Assembly (NCBI RefSeq): GCF_006440775.1
Contig: NZ_VFTZ01000025.1
Span: 1-64,000 of the forward strand
Length of the DNA stretch: 64,000 nucleotides
Origin: Mesorhizobium sp. B2-7-2
Lineage (GTDB): Bacteria > Pseudomonadota > Alphaproteobacteria > Rhizobiales > Rhizobiaceae
Direction: 5' to 3'
The translations under genes were made by a program, and so were the position numbers. The stretch's first letter is position 1; every line of letters starts with the position of its first letter. Of this stretch, positions 1-8,174 are shown in pieces. The notes beneath the pieces are model-generated. The model made no database searches, was not told the DNA's origin, and worked only from the letters and a program-made list of their open reading frames with translations.

Positions 1-75
1 ACCTTCTACAACGGCCTCGCATACTTCCGTGCCTGTGCCGACGGTTGGGCCTTGCGAGATGTGTATATGCCCTAG
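1..75 (+). CDS. C-terminal end of an unidentified protein (partial)
   Basis: The first frame is open from base 1 and runs 24 codons to a TAG at 73-75, ending in the residues DVYMP. The start lies outside the window. The fragment is too short to assign to a family. A palindromic repeat begins just after its stop, as is common behind genes in this window. It could also be a chance open stretch. Confidence 0.4.
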   Translation, partial: TFYNGLAYFRACADGWALRDVYMP

Positions 76-80
76 CCGAC

Positions 81-215
81 ACCTGGGGAGATTGGCCGTC
101 ACCGCGGCTTTCGCCAATCTCCAAGGTTGAAGGATGAGGCGCCGTCAGCGAAGCTGCTAATCTCCCCCCAAGTGGGGGAGATGTCCGGCAGGACAGAGGG
201 GGGCGCTGTCCCGCC
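81..215. repeat. Family A palindromic intergenic repeat, copy A1
   Basis: Left arm with 'GGGGAGATTGG', right arm with 'AATCTCCCCCCAAGTGGG' followed by 'AGATGTCCGGCAGGACAGAG'. The right half matches copies at 896-1051 and 48290-48447; the left arm is shorter than in those copies. The right end continues as 'GGGGGGCGCTGTCCCGCC', which recurs near 63116-63133. It lies between the truncated first gene and yceH. Confidence 0.75.
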
Positions 216-239
216 AGCGTCAGAAAGGATAGGCAACCC

Positions 240-866
240 ATGACCGATCTTCCCGTCCTCTCACCCGTCGAAGCGCGTGTGCTGGGTTCCTTGATCGAGA
301 AGAAGGAGCTGACGCCGGACGTCTATCCGTTGACGCTCAACGGCACGCACCAGGCCGCCAACCAGAAGACGGCGCGCGAGCCGGTGATGGCGCTGGAGCT
401 CACCGAAATCCGGCGGGCCTTGAGCACGCTCGAGCAGAAAGGCCTCGTGCGCCAGGCCTTCGCTTCGCGCGTCGAGCGCTACGAGCATCTGATGGCGCAG
501 CGCTTTTCGCTGACCACGCCGCAGGTCGCGGTAATCGGGCTGCTGCTGTTGCGCGGCGCGCAGACGGCGCATGAATTGCTCGCCCGCTCGGAACGCATGG
601 CGCGCTTTGCCTCGATAGAGGAGCTGCGCGACAATCTAGACCTGATGATCGGCCGCCGGCCGCCGCTGATCCAGCTGCTCGAGCGCGCGCCCGGCCAGCG
701 CGAGGAGCGCTATGTGCATCTGCTGAGTGGTCCGGTGGAAGCAGCAGCGGCGGCGGCGGCGCCCTGGCAGCCGGCATTATCGGAGAACGATCTCGAAGCC
801 CGTGTTCGCGCGCTCGAGGAGGAGGTCGCGGCGTTGCGCGCCAAGATCGAGGCGCTGGGGGGCTGA
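240..866 (+). CDS. yceH: YceH family protein (DUF480)
   Basis: A 208-residue protein matching the DUF480/YceH family along its whole length. It opens with 'LSPVEARVLGSLIEKK', the typical start of the first winged-helix unit; a second winged-helix-like unit follows ('LTTPQVAVIGLLLLRG', about residues 87-102). The C-terminus is alanine-rich, then a short predicted coiled coil ('LEARVRALEEEVAALRAKIE'). E. coli YceH has a solved duplicated winged-helix fold but its cellular role is not well established. The ATG at 240 lies downstream of a purine-rich 'AAAGGATAGG'. The gene stands alone, with a family A repeat on each side. Confidence 0.9.
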   Translation: MTDLPVLSPVEARVLGSLIEKKELTPDVYPLTLNGTHQAANQKTAREPVMALELTEIRRALSTLEQKGLVRQAFASRVERYEHLMAQRFSLTTPQVAVIGLLLLRGAQTAHELLARSERMARFASIEELRDNLDLMIGRRPPLIQLLERAPGQREERYVHLLSGPVEAAAAAAAPWQPALSENDLEARVRALEEEVAALRAKIEALGG

Positions 867-895
867 TCAACTCTCACCAGAAACGTTGGTGCGAG

Positions 896-1051
896 GCCCC
901 CCTCTCTGTCCTGCCGGACATCTCCCCCTCAAGGGGGGAGATTGGATGTCACGTCGGCTTTCGCTAATTACCGCCGTTGGAGAAGCGACGGCGATGAAAC
1001 TGCTAATCTCCCCCCTTGAGGGGGAGATGCCCGGCAGGGCAGAGAGGGGGC
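896..1051. repeat. Family A palindromic intergenic repeat, copy A2
   Basis: About 156 bp with long inverted arms: 'CCCCCCTCTCTGTCCTGCCG' plus 'GACATCTCCCCCTCAAGG' on the left, and the complementary series ending 'GGCAGGGCAGAGAGGGGG' on the right, each arm carrying its own CTCCCCCTCAAGGGGGGAG inner hairpin. Nearly the same element recurs at 48290-48447. It sits between the converging ends of yceH and the osmC-like gene. Confidence 0.85.
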
Positions 1052-1076
1052 GAAGGATCGCTGCCCGCGAAACTGA

Positions 1077-1502
1077 TCACCCCAATTTCGCATCCAACGA
1101 CACCTTGATCGCTCCCAGCGCCTTCGACACCGGGCATTCGGTCTTGGCCTTCTCGGCCAATTCCTTGAATTTCGCCGCGTCGATGCCCGGCACCTTGCCG
1201 ACCAGGGTGATGGCGCTGCCGGTGATGCCGGTGCCGGGCACCAGCGTCACCACCGCCTTGGCGTCGAGCTCGGCGGCCGGCGTGCCGTTTTCGGCCAGGA
1301 AGTGCGACAGCTGCATGGCGTAGCAGCCGGCATGCGCGGCGGCGATCAGCTCTTCCGGATTGGTGCCGGATTTGCCGCTCTCGTCCTCGAAACGCGCCTT
1401 GAACGAATAGGGCGTGCCCTTCAAGGTGCCGCTCTGGGTGTCCAGCGTGCCGTTGCCTTCCTTCAGATTGCCCTTCCAGACGGCGTTTGCGGTGCGGTCC
1501 AT
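1077..1502 (-). CDS. osmC: OsmC family peroxiredoxin
   Basis: A 141-residue OsmC-type protein of usual family length. OsmC proteins reduce organic hydroperoxides in the cytoplasm with two conserved cysteines. Both are present: Cys60 in 'ELIAAAHAGCYAMQLSHFL' and Cys123 in 'KTECPVSKALG'; the active-site Arg lies near residue 37. The sequence is closer to OsmC than to Ohr. The ATG at 1502 is preceded by an AGGAGG-like site in the antisense of 'GGAATCCTCCTGC', which fixes the start. It is a single gene convergent with yceH. Confidence 0.92.
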   Translation of the reverse strand: MDRTANAVWKGNLKEGNGTLDTQSGTLKGTPYSFKARFEDESGKSGTNPEELIAAAHAGCYAMQLSHFLAENGTPAAELDAKAVVTLVPGTGITGSAITLVGKVPGIDAAKFKELAEKAKTECPVSKALGAIKVSLDAKLG

Positions 1503-1715
1503 GGAATCCTCCTGCCTTGTCGGGGTTTGCGCCGGCGGGCGCCGACGTTCCTGGAACTATAGCGCGGGCGCGGCGGAAGACCATCCATGGCCCGGTATGA
1601 TTGTGCTTGCGCGAGGCGCTTCGAAAATTCTCAAAAAAAAGCGCATGCAAAAATGTCGACTTCCCGTCTGCCCGACCGTCCTGCGGGCGGCCACTCCCGG
1701 CCGATGGAGGTTAAG

Positions 1716-1934
1716 ATGGACAATCTGTTTCTTGCGATCTGGGGAAAGCCCGAGCGAAAAGGGAGGCGACTTGAAGAATTCTGGCTGGATCCGCCGGCGC
1801 TCGGCTTCGGCCGGCTAGCGGCGGCCATCGCCATCATCGGCGTCGCGGCATGCCTGCTCGACCATGCGGCGATGGCAGGCAAAACCGACACCGTCGCCTC
1901 CTATAATGCGTCAACGAAAGGAAGCTCGAAATGA
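1716..1934 (+). CDS. Small membrane protein, hypothetical
   Basis: The 72-residue product starts at an ATG with an ideal ribosome site (GGAGG at 1706-1710, five bases upstream). An upstream in-frame ATG at 1587 has no comparable site. There is one probable membrane segment or signal anchor at about residues 31-50 ('LAAAIAIIGVAACLLDH'), with a basic stretch before it ('KPERKGRR'). Its stop overlaps the start of the next gene in an ATGA (1931-1934), so the two are translationally coupled. No family recognised. Confidence 0.65.
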   Translation: MDNLFLAIWGKPERKGRRLEEFWLDPPALGFGRLAAAIAIIGVAACLLDHAAMAGKTDTVASYNASTKGSSK

Positions 1935-2287
1935 AATATGTGCTGCTGGTCTATGGCGAGGAAAAGGACCTCTACGCGCTGACCCCCGAGCGCATGGCCA
2001 AGCTCGATGCCGACTCGCTCGGCTATGACCGGGAGCTCGACCGGCAAGGCAAGCTGGTCATCGCGCAGGCGCTGCAGTCGGTGAAGACGTCGAAATCGCT
2101 CCGGCGGCGCAATGGCAAGGCGCTGGTGACCGACGGTCCCTTCGCCGAGACCAAGGAGCAACTGCTCGGCTTCGTCATGGTCGAGGCGGCGGACCTTGCC
2201 GAGGCGCTCGACATTGCGGCCAAGATCCCGCTGGCGGAGCTCGGCACGGTTGAGATCAGGGCGATCTACGACGTGCCGGGGTCATAG
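1931..2287 (+). CDS. YciI-related / DGPF domain protein
   Basis: A 118-residue protein with the YCII-related fold (dimeric alpha/beta barrel). It opens 'MKYVLLVYGEE' and carries the 'TDGPFAETKEQLLGF' motif (about residues 67-81) diagnostic of the DGPF subgroup. Members often neighbour ECF sigma factors, but none is seen here; the biochemical role is unknown. It shares four bases with the preceding small membrane protein gene, so the pair probably forms a two-gene operon. Confidence 0.85.
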   Translation: MKYVLLVYGEEKDLYALTPERMAKLDADSLGYDRELDRQGKLVIAQALQSVKTSKSLRRRNGKALVTDGPFAETKEQLLGFVMVEAADLAEALDIAAKIPLAELGTVEIRAIYDVPGS

Positions 2288-2433
2288 CCGCCGATCAGCA
2301 TGGGCGCGGCGCGCCGGTTGAAGCTGTCTCTCGCGGGAAACATCTTCAGTGTTTCTTCACCGGCCGCAACCGTTGCGTGTTGAAGCGATGCCGCGCTTCT
2401 TTTATCGTCGCCGCGATTTCGGGGGAATTCGGC

Positions 2434-2964
2434 ATGCCTTTTCTGATCGCCATCCTCGGCCTGCTCGGAGCGGCCGCCATCTGGTGGTACCGGCTGAAAT
2501 ATATGAGCGACGCCGCGCGCGAGGTGGCCGACGTCGTCGGGCGCGTCCAGGGCAACATCCGTCGCAAGAAATTGCGCAATCAGGCCGCGCTCTCACCGCT
2601 GACGGCGATCGACGATCCGGTGGTGGCGGCGGCGACGCTGATCACCGCGATCGTCGCGGAGCACGGTCCGGTCCTGCCGCAGCGCGAGGCGGTCATTCGC
2701 GAGGTGATCACGCAGATCGCGGACAGCCAGAAGAAGACCGACGAGGCCGTCGTCTACGCCAAATGGGCCGCCGCGCAGATCGACGACACGACGATCGTCA
2801 TCGACAAGCTGGCGCCGTTCCTGCGCGAGCGCCTCGATCCGCATGAGCGGGACGACCTGCTCAGGATGTTGAACCGCGTCGCGCAAGGCGGCGGGCAGAG
2901 CCTCAGGATCGCCGACCAGCGGATGCTGAGGCTGCGGCAGAAGCTGGGATTCGAGGTGAACTGA
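2434..2964 (+). CDS. Membrane-anchored TerB-like protein
   Basis: A 176-residue protein when started at ATG 2434, which follows a GGGGGAA ribosome site; an in-frame ATG at 2377 would add 19 unconvincing residues. Residues 2-19 form an N-terminal membrane segment ('PFLIAILGLLGAAAIWWY') and the rest is helical. The spacing of D, A and E residues ('DDPVVAAATLITAIVAEHG', then 'ERDDLLRMLNRVA') resembles TerB-type domains such as the one at 26204-26683. TerB proteins are linked to metal or membrane stress; the role here is unknown. Confidence 0.6.
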   Translation: MPFLIAILGLLGAAAIWWYRLKYMSDAAREVADVVGRVQGNIRRKKLRNQAALSPLTAIDDPVVAAATLITAIVAEHGPVLPQREAVIREVITQIADSQKKTDEAVVYAKWAAAQIDDTTIVIDKLAPFLRERLDPHERDDLLRMLNRVAQGGGQSLRIADQRMLRLRQKLGFEVN

Positions 2965-3352
2965 TTCGATTCGGTTGTGACTTATTGCGTTGCACAATCT
3001 GGACGAGTCGTCTTGCTCGGTGTAATTGATGAGAAAGTTCTGCGGAAAAGCAGAAGTTTGCTCTGGGAGGAGCTAGCTTAACTTATTGAGAATAAAGTAT
3101 AAAAGTCCGCCGAGAAGATTCTCGTTTGCGGAGACGTGTTGCGCGTTGACAGAATCGGGTGACTCACTCCACAACATTAGCCGATTGTGAAGAGACGAAA
3201 CCGCCGCACAGCTGGCACTGGCGACGGTTTCTAACTTCACTTCCCGCATGGTGATGTCAGGCGCGGGACGCGGCAAATGTTTGCAAGGGTGTTTTGAGTC
3301 AAAAACACGCTGCGGTCAAGCCTGACATTTTTCGAATGTTAGGAACCGACTA
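2965..3352. other. AT-rich intergenic stretch without a convincing gene
   Basis: Some 390 bases, visibly richer in A and T than the rest of the window, with no family-matching ORF. It contains a dyad GTGTTTT-N6-AAAACAC at 3289-3308 and a hairpin ACATT-N5-AATGT at 3325-3339, both just upstream of the DUF3892 gene. These could be an operator and leader hairpin for that gene. The composition suggests acquired DNA. Confidence 0.5.
3289..3308. promoter_or_regulatory. Dyad upstream of DUF3892 gene, possible operator
   Basis: Perfect seven-base arms GTGTTTT / AAAACAC separated by six bases, ending 44 bases before the ATG of the small gene at 3353. The size and placement fit an operator for an HTH regulator. 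No cognate regulator is adjacent, so the assignment is only suggestive. Confidence 0.35.
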
Positions 3353-3652
3353 ATGTCCCAAGCGACACAAACGAAAACCGTCGAAATCAAATGCATAAAT
3401 AAGCTCGATCGAGGTAACCCCCACGAGCGGATAACGCATGTGGGTGGTTACGTGACCTCTCAATGGAAGATAACGCAGCAGCAGGCTATCGCTTACATTG
3501 AAAGCCGCGAGTGGCGCTTCTATGTGAATCGCCCGAAAGGGGATATCGTTTGGGTGGTGGTTGCTGTTAGCCGATACGGCAACAAGTATCTGAAGACTGA
3601 AGCAGACGGCGACGAGCCGAACAATCTGCTCAGCCTTCCGGAATGCCCCTAG
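3353..3652 (+). CDS. DUF3892 domain-containing protein
   Basis: A 99-residue protein that fits DUF3892: 'VEIKCINKLDRGNPHERITH', a glycine pair ('VGGY'), then 'ITQQQAIAYIESREWRFYVN', and a terminal strand pair around 'DIVWVVVAVSRYGNKYLKTE'. DUF3892 proteins are small, widespread and uncharacterised, and are often found in accessory regions. Codon use is less GC-biased than in the neighbouring ubiquinone hydroxylase gene, which together with the AT-rich upstream region suggests acquisition. No partner gene. Confidence 0.75.
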   Translation: MSQATQTKTVEIKCINKLDRGNPHERITHVGGYVTSQWKITQQQAIAYIESREWRFYVNRPKGDIVWVVVAVSRYGNKYLKTEADGDEPNNLLSLPECP

Positions 3653-3700
3653 GTATCGATTTTCTAGCGCCTGCCGTCCCATCAGGCGGCGGCAGGCAGT

Positions 3701-4978
3701 CTAGATCGCCTCGCCCTTCAGCAGCCTCGGCGTGTCGCCGGAGAGGCCCGAGGCCTGGCGGATGAAGAACTCCTTCAGCCGCGGCATGCGTTCCACCAGC
3801 CCCAGCCCGATGTCGCGGACCTGGCGCAGCGGGCCGATGTCGTTGGAGAAGAGGCGGTTCAAAACGTCGGTGGTGATGCCCATCTGCAGCGTGTCGAAGC
3901 GGCGCCATTGCTGGTAGCGCTCGAGCACGTCGAGGGCGCCGATATCCTGGCCGAGCCGGTCGGCCTCGACCACCACTTCGGCGAGCGCCGCGACATCCTT
4001 GAAGCCCAGATTGAGGCCCTGGCCGGCGATCGGGTGGATGCCGTGCGCGGCATCGCCGGCCAGCGCGAAGCGCGGTGCGACGAAGGCGCGGGCGAGCGTC
4101 AGGCCGAGCGGCCAGGCGCGCGGCTTGTCGGCAACTCTTATTTCGCCGAGCTTCAGGCCGAAGCGCAGCTCCAGATCGTGCTCGAAGACGAACTCGTCGC
4201 CCTCGACCAGCGCCTTGGCATCCTCCGTGCGCTCGACCCAGACGATCGAGGAGCGGTTGGTCCCGTCCTTGTCCGGCTTCAGCGGCAGCGTGGCGAAGGG
4301 ACCCGCCGGCAGAAAATGCTCCTCGGCGCGACCGTTGTGCGGGCGCTCATGCGCCACCGTGCAGACGATGCCGGACTGGCCGTATTCCCATTTCACGGTC
4401 TTGATGCCGGCCATGTCGCGCAGCTTCGAATTGACGCCATCGGCGGCGACCAGCAGCCGCGCCTTCAGTGCGGCACCATCGGCCAAATGCACGGTGATGC
4501 CGGCGCCATTCGCGTCGAAGGCGCTGACCGCCATGCCTTCGATGATGTCGATGCCAAGCTTTTCGGCGCGTCGGCGCAGCGCGCCGTTCAGGTCGCGGTT
4601 GGCGACCATGTGGGCGAAAGGCTCGCCGGGCGCCACCTCGCCGTCGAAGGTCAAAAACACCGGACGCACCGGGTCGGTGGCGCGCGAATCAGTGATGATC
4701 ATCTCGGTGATCGCCTGCGCTTCCGGCGCGATCTCTTCCCAGACGCCGAGCTGTTCCAGCATGCGGCTGGCGGCTGCCGCGATGGCCGAGGCGCGGCCGT
4801 CGCGCTGCCAGACGCCGGCGGGGGCCGCGTCGACGACGGCGATGGCGAGGCTAGGGCGCGCCTGCTTCAGCGACACGGCGGCGGTGAGGCCGACATAGCC
4901 GGCGCCGGCGATGAGCACGTCGAGCGGCGCTTCGCGCTTCCCATTGGCGCCTGCTGCATCCGGCTTGCGGTCGACCAT
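3701..4978 (-). CDS. UbiH/UbiF/Coq6-type FAD-dependent hydroxylase (ubiquinone biosynthesis)
   Basis: A 425-residue flavoprotein monooxygenase, probably hydroxylating the benzoquinone ring during ubiquinone synthesis. The FAD-binding fold begins with 'VLIAGAGYVGLTAAVSLK'; a DG motif appears in 'LLVAADGVNSKLRDMAG' and the second FAD motif in 'FALAGDAAHGIHPIAGQGL'. Together these are the UbiH/VisC/COQ6 signature. The start is placed at ATG 4978, preceded by AAAGGATG; the reading frame stays open to 5077 but the extension is arginine-rich and would run up to the divergent tesB start. Which ring position it modifies cannot be read from sequence alone. Confidence 0.88.
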   Translation of the reverse strand: MVDRKPDAAGANGKREAPLDVLIAGAGYVGLTAAVSLKQARPSLAIAVVDAAPAGVWQRDGRASAIAAAASRMLEQLGVWEEIAPEAQAITEMIITDSRATDPVRPVFLTFDGEVAPGEPFAHMVANRDLNGALRRRAEKLGIDIIEGMAVSAFDANGAGITVHLADGAALKARLLVAADGVNSKLRDMAGIKTVKWEYGQSGIVCTVAHERPHNGRAEEHFLPAGPFATLPLKPDKDGTNRSSIVWVERTEDAKALVEGDEFVFEHDLELRFGLKLGEIRVADKPRAWPLGLTLARAFVAPRFALAGDAAHGIHPIAGQGLNLGFKDVAALAEVVVEADRLGQDIGALDVLERYQQWRRFDTLQMGITTDVLNRLFSNDIGPLRQVRDIGLGLVERMPRLKEFFIRQASGLSGDTPRLLKGEAI

Positions 4979-5079
4979 GGCATCATCCTTTCGCGGCTGC
5001 GGCGGCCGCCATTGCGGCCTTGACTGCCTGCGCGTCCTGTCCGAAACCGGCCATGGCACATCCGTGAAGGATTTCAAAC

Positions 5080-5943
5080 ATGACAGCGGCCATGGACGAG
5101 CTTCTCGACATTCTCGACCTCGAGCAGCTCGAACACAATCTGTATCGTGGTCGCAGCCCCAAGGTCGACTGGCAGCGCGTGTTCGGCGGCCAGACCATCG
5201 CCCAGGCGCTGGTCGCCGCGCAGCGCACGGTGGAACCCGAACGCCACGTGCATTCGCTGCACGGCTATTTCATGCGGCCGGGCGACACCAAGCTGCCGAT
5301 CGTCTACGAGGTCGACCGCATCCGCGACGGCGGCTCCTTTACCACCCGCCGGGTGGTGGCGATCCAGCATGGCCAGGCGATCTTCTCGCTGGAGGCGTCC
5401 TTCCAGCAGGATGAGGTCGGGCTCGAGCATCAGCTGCCGATGCCGCGCGACGTGCCGGCGCCCGACACGCTGCTCACCCAACGCGAGCTGCTCGGCAAGT
5501 TCGGCGAGGCGGTGCCGGAAGGCATCAGGCGCTACTGGGAGCGCGACCGGCCGATCGAGATGAAGCCGGTGATGCTGAAGCACTACACGAGCCGCGAGAA
5601 GCTGGAGCCGCAGCAGAACATCTGGATCCGCACCACCGGCCCGGTGCCGGAAGACCGCGCCATTCAGGCGGCGGTGCTTGCCTATCTCTCCGACATGACG
5701 CTGCTCGACACCTCGACTTTCGCGCATGGCCGCGCCATCTTCGACCGCGACATCCAGGCCGCCAGCCTCGACCACGCCATGTGGTTCCACCGCAGTCATT
5801 CGCTGGACGACTGGATCCTCTACACTCAGGACAGCCCGTCGACGCAAGGGTCGCGCGGCTTCACTCGCGGCTCGCTGTTCGCGCGGGATGGGACGCTGAT
5901 CGCCTCGGTCGCCCAGGAAGGCCTGATCCGGCTGAAACGCTGA
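5080..5943 (+). CDS. tesB: Acyl-CoA thioesterase II
   Basis: A 287-residue double hot-dog thioesterase of normal TesB length, hydrolysing medium- and long-chain acyl-CoA in the cytoplasm. Characteristic stretches are 'FGGQTIAQALVAAQRTV', 'VHSLHGYFMRPGD' and 'YEVDRIRDGGSFTTRRVVAI' in the first repeat, and 'SLDHAMWFHR' and 'GFTRGSLFARDG' in the second, which carries the catalytic Asp-Thr-Gln region. It diverges from the ubiquinone hydroxylase, about 100 bp apart, and precedes glnK-amtB, an order known in other rhizobia. Confidence 0.93.
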   Translation: MTAAMDELLDILDLEQLEHNLYRGRSPKVDWQRVFGGQTIAQALVAAQRTVEPERHVHSLHGYFMRPGDTKLPIVYEVDRIRDGGSFTTRRVVAIQHGQAIFSLEASFQQDEVGLEHQLPMPRDVPAPDTLLTQRELLGKFGEAVPEGIRRYWERDRPIEMKPVMLKHYTSREKLEPQQNIWIRTTGPVPEDRAIQAAVLAYLSDMTLLDTSTFAHGRAIFDRDIQAASLDHAMWFHRSHSLDDWILYTQDSPSTQGSRGFTRGSLFARDGTLIASVAQEGLIRLKR

Positions 5944-6091
5944 GCCGGCTTCAGGCTACTGCCTGGAATACGTGCATTTTCGATTTTTTGCCTATTTTAT
6001 GGGCAGGTATGCTGCCATGCCCGTGCGCGAATGATGTGCACCGATCGCCCATTCTCTTTGTTTACAATAGGTTAACACCCTGCTTCGGCAA

Positions 6092-6109
6092 TTGGCACGG
6101 AGCTTGAAT
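6092..6109 (+). promoter_or_regulatory. Sigma-54 (RpoN) promoter of glnK-amtB
   Basis: 'TTGGCACGGAGCTTGAAT' at 6092-6109 matches the -24/-12 consensus TGGCACG-N4-TTGCW with GG and TTG in the right spacing, 82 bases before the glnK ATG. A half site TGCACC at 6037-6042 could be part of an NtrC site. RpoN/NtrC control of glnK-amtB is the known arrangement in proteobacteria. Confidence 0.85.
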
Positions 6110-6190
6110 CCTGTCGGGCACTCTCCGGCTCCTCGGGATCGGTGAAGGTGTGCAAACGCGGGGGACCGCAACAGCAAAGGGTGAAACCTT

Positions 6191-6529
6191 ATGAAAATCG
6201 TGATGGCAATCATCAAGCCGTTCAAGCTCGACGAGGTGCGCGAAGCGCTAACCGCCGTCGGCATCCAGGGCCTGACCGTCACCGAGGTCAAAGGCTACGG
6301 GCGTCAGAAGGGGCATACCGAAATCTATCGCGGCGCGGAATACGCGGTCAGCTTCCTGCCCAAGATCAAGATCGAGGTCGCGGTCGGCGCCGACATGGTC
6401 GACAAGGCCGTCGAAGCCATCACCGCCGCCGCCAAGACCGGTCAGATCGGCGACGGCAAGATCTTCGTCTTCGGCATCGACCAGGCGGTACGCATCCGCA
6501 CCGGCGAAACAGACACCGACGCGCTCTAA
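6191..6529 (+). CDS. glnK: Nitrogen regulatory protein PII (GlnK)
   Basis: A 112-residue PII signal protein. It opens 'MKIVMAIIKPFKLDEVREAL'; the T-loop holds the uridylylation site Tyr51 ('EIYRGAEY'), and the C-terminal signature 'TGQIGDGKIFVFGIDQAVRI' is complete. PII trimers sense 2-oxoglutarate, ATP/ADP and nitrogen status; GlnK blocks AmtB when ammonium is plentiful. It is the first gene of glnK-amtB, 31 bp apart, behind a sigma-54 promoter, which supports GlnK rather than GlnB. The start follows 'AAAGGGTGAAACC'. Confidence 0.96.
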   Translation: MKIVMAIIKPFKLDEVREALTAVGIQGLTVTEVKGYGRQKGHTEIYRGAEYAVSFLPKIKIEVAVGADMVDKAVEAITAAAKTGQIGDGKIFVFGIDQAVRIRTGETDTDAL

Positions 6530-6560
6530 GCGGCGACCATCCATTCCAACGGAGAGTTCA

Positions 6561-7907
6561 ATGAATATTCCTTCCACCTTGAAGACGATGGGACGCGCGG
6601 CCGCTTCGCTCGCGCTCGTGGCCGTGAGCACCGTCGCCGCCATAGCGCAGGAGGCCGCCCCGGCAGCTACTGCCGCGGCGCCCGCCGCGCCGGCGCCCGC
6701 GCTCGACACCGGCAACACCGCCTGGATGCTGACCTCGACGGCGCTGGTGCTGATGATGACCATCCCGGGCCTGGCGCTGTTCTACGGCGGCATGGTGCGC
6801 AAGAAGAACGTGCTCGCCACCATCATGCAGAGCTTCGCCATCACCTGCCTGGTGACGGTGCTGTGGTTCATGTTCGGCTATTCGCTCGCCTTCTCCGACG
6901 GCGGCGCCACGAACGCCTATCTCGGCGGCTTCTCGAAATTCTTCCATCACGGCATCACCGTCTCGACGCTGTGGGCGCCGGGCGTGGCGAACATTCCTGA
7001 ATTCGTCTTCTCGATGTTCCAGATGACCTTCGCCATCATCACGCCGGCGCTGATCGCCGGCGCCTTCGCCGAGCGCATGAAGTTCTCGGCGCTGTTGATC
7101 TTCATGGGCCTGTGGCTGGTCTTCGTCTACGCGCCGATCGCGCACTGGGTGTGGGGCGGCGGCTTCCTCGGTTCGGCCGGCGTGCTCGACTTCGCCGGCG
7201 GCACGGTCGTCCATATCAACGCCGGTGTCGCGGGCCTGGTCTGCGCGCTGGTGCTCGGCAAGCGCGAGGGCTACGGCACCACCAATATGGCGCCGCATAA
7301 CCTCGTTTATTCCGTGATCGGCGCGTCGCTGCTGTGGGTCGGCTGGTTCGGCTTCAACGCCGGTTCGGAACTGGCCGCCGACGGCCTTGCGGGCGCGGCT
7401 ATGATGAACACGCAGGTCGCCACCGCCGCCGCGGCGCTGGCCTGGATGTTCGCCGAATGGATCGTCGCCAAGAAGCCTTCGGTGCTCGGCATCATCTCGG
7501 GCGCCGTTGCCGGCCTCGTCGCGGTGACGCCGGCTTCCGGCTTCGTCAACCCGACCGGCGCCTTCATCATCGGCATCATCGCCGGCGTGGTCTGCTACCT
7601 GTCGGCGGTCAAGCTCAAGCACGCGTTCGGCTATGACGACTCGCTCGACGCCTTCGGCGTCCACGGCGTCGGCGGCATCGTCGGCGCGCTGCTCACCGGC
7701 GCGCTGGCAGATCCGGCGATCAACGCCCTCGGCAAGGACGCCTCGGTCGGCAAGCAGCTCTATGGCATCGCCTTCACCATCCTGTGGACGGCGATCGCCA
7801 CCTTCGTGATCCTCTACATCGTCAAGGCTCTGGTCGGCCTGCGTCCGTCGACCCAGGAAGAGGTCGAAGGCCTCGACGTCACCCAGCACGGCGAAGTTGT
7901 GCCGTAA
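6561..7907 (+). CDS. amtB: Ammonium transporter AmtB
   Basis: A 448-residue Amt/MEP/Rh channel of normal length. A cleavable signal peptide is followed by an Ala/Pro-rich linker (about residues 30-52), then eleven membrane segments. Family landmarks are 'LALFYGGMVRKKNVL', 'WVWGGGFLGSAGVLDFAGG' with the first pore region, 'VHINAGVAGLVCALVLGKR' with the first pore His, and 'DDSLDAFGVHGVGGIVGALL' with the second pore His. It conducts ammonium across the inner membrane and is gated by GlnK from the gene upstream. Confidence 0.97.
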   Translation: MNIPSTLKTMGRAAASLALVAVSTVAAIAQEAAPAATAAAPAAPAPALDTGNTAWMLTSTALVLMMTIPGLALFYGGMVRKKNVLATIMQSFAITCLVTVLWFMFGYSLAFSDGGATNAYLGGFSKFFHHGITVSTLWAPGVANIPEFVFSMFQMTFAIITPALIAGAFAERMKFSALLIFMGLWLVFVYAPIAHWVWGGGFLGSAGVLDFAGGTVVHINAGVAGLVCALVLGKREGYGTTNMAPHNLVYSVIGASLLWVGWFGFNAGSELAADGLAGAAMMNTQVATAAAALAWMFAEWIVAKKPSVLGIISGAVAGLVAVTPASGFVNPTGAFIIGIIAGVVCYLSAVKLKHAFGYDDSLDAFGVHGVGGIVGALLTGALADPAINALGKDASVGKQLYGIAFTILWTAIATFVILYIVKALVGLRPSTQEEVEGLDVTQHGEVVP

Positions 7908-7922
7908 GGCAGACTTCGCCAA

Positions 7923-7951
7923 GGGCCGGCGGACCCTCCTCCCGCCGGCCC
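7923..7951 (+). terminator. Hairpin 3' of amtB
   Basis: A ten-base perfect stem GGGCCGGCGG / CCGCCGGCCC with a nine-base loop begins 16 bases after the amtB stop. It lacks a T-run, so it is more likely a 3'-end stabiliser or a factor-dependent terminator; a stronger intrinsic terminator follows at 8004. Confidence 0.45.
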
Positions 7952-8003
7952 GGAATTCCTCCCAAGATCCCGTCGTGACGCTCTCGAAAAGCGCTCACGC
8001 CTT

Positions 8004-8038
8004 GAGGCCCGGAACACCCTTCCGGGCCTCCTTTTTTT
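8004..8038 (+). terminator. Intrinsic terminator of glnK-amtB
   Basis: Eleven-base perfect stem GAGGCCCGGAA / TTCCGGGCCTC with a five-base loop, followed by C and seven T residues (8032-8038). This is the clearest rho-independent terminator in the window and closes the glnK-amtB transcript. Confidence 0.9.
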
Positions 8039-8174
8039 GCCGGGCGATGATCCAAGCCATTTCGATCACATTCACTTGATCCGTCGGAATGAAACATCAG
8101 CCCGTCAGATTCCGTACTGGGATAGCGAGCGTCATCAAGGCGTCCGCCAGAACAAGAGGGAAGGAAACCACCTG

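Noticed and set aside
3073..3276. 67-codon minus-strand ORF in the AT-rich patch
   Set aside because: No ribosome site, no recognised family, and open frames of this size are expected by chance there.
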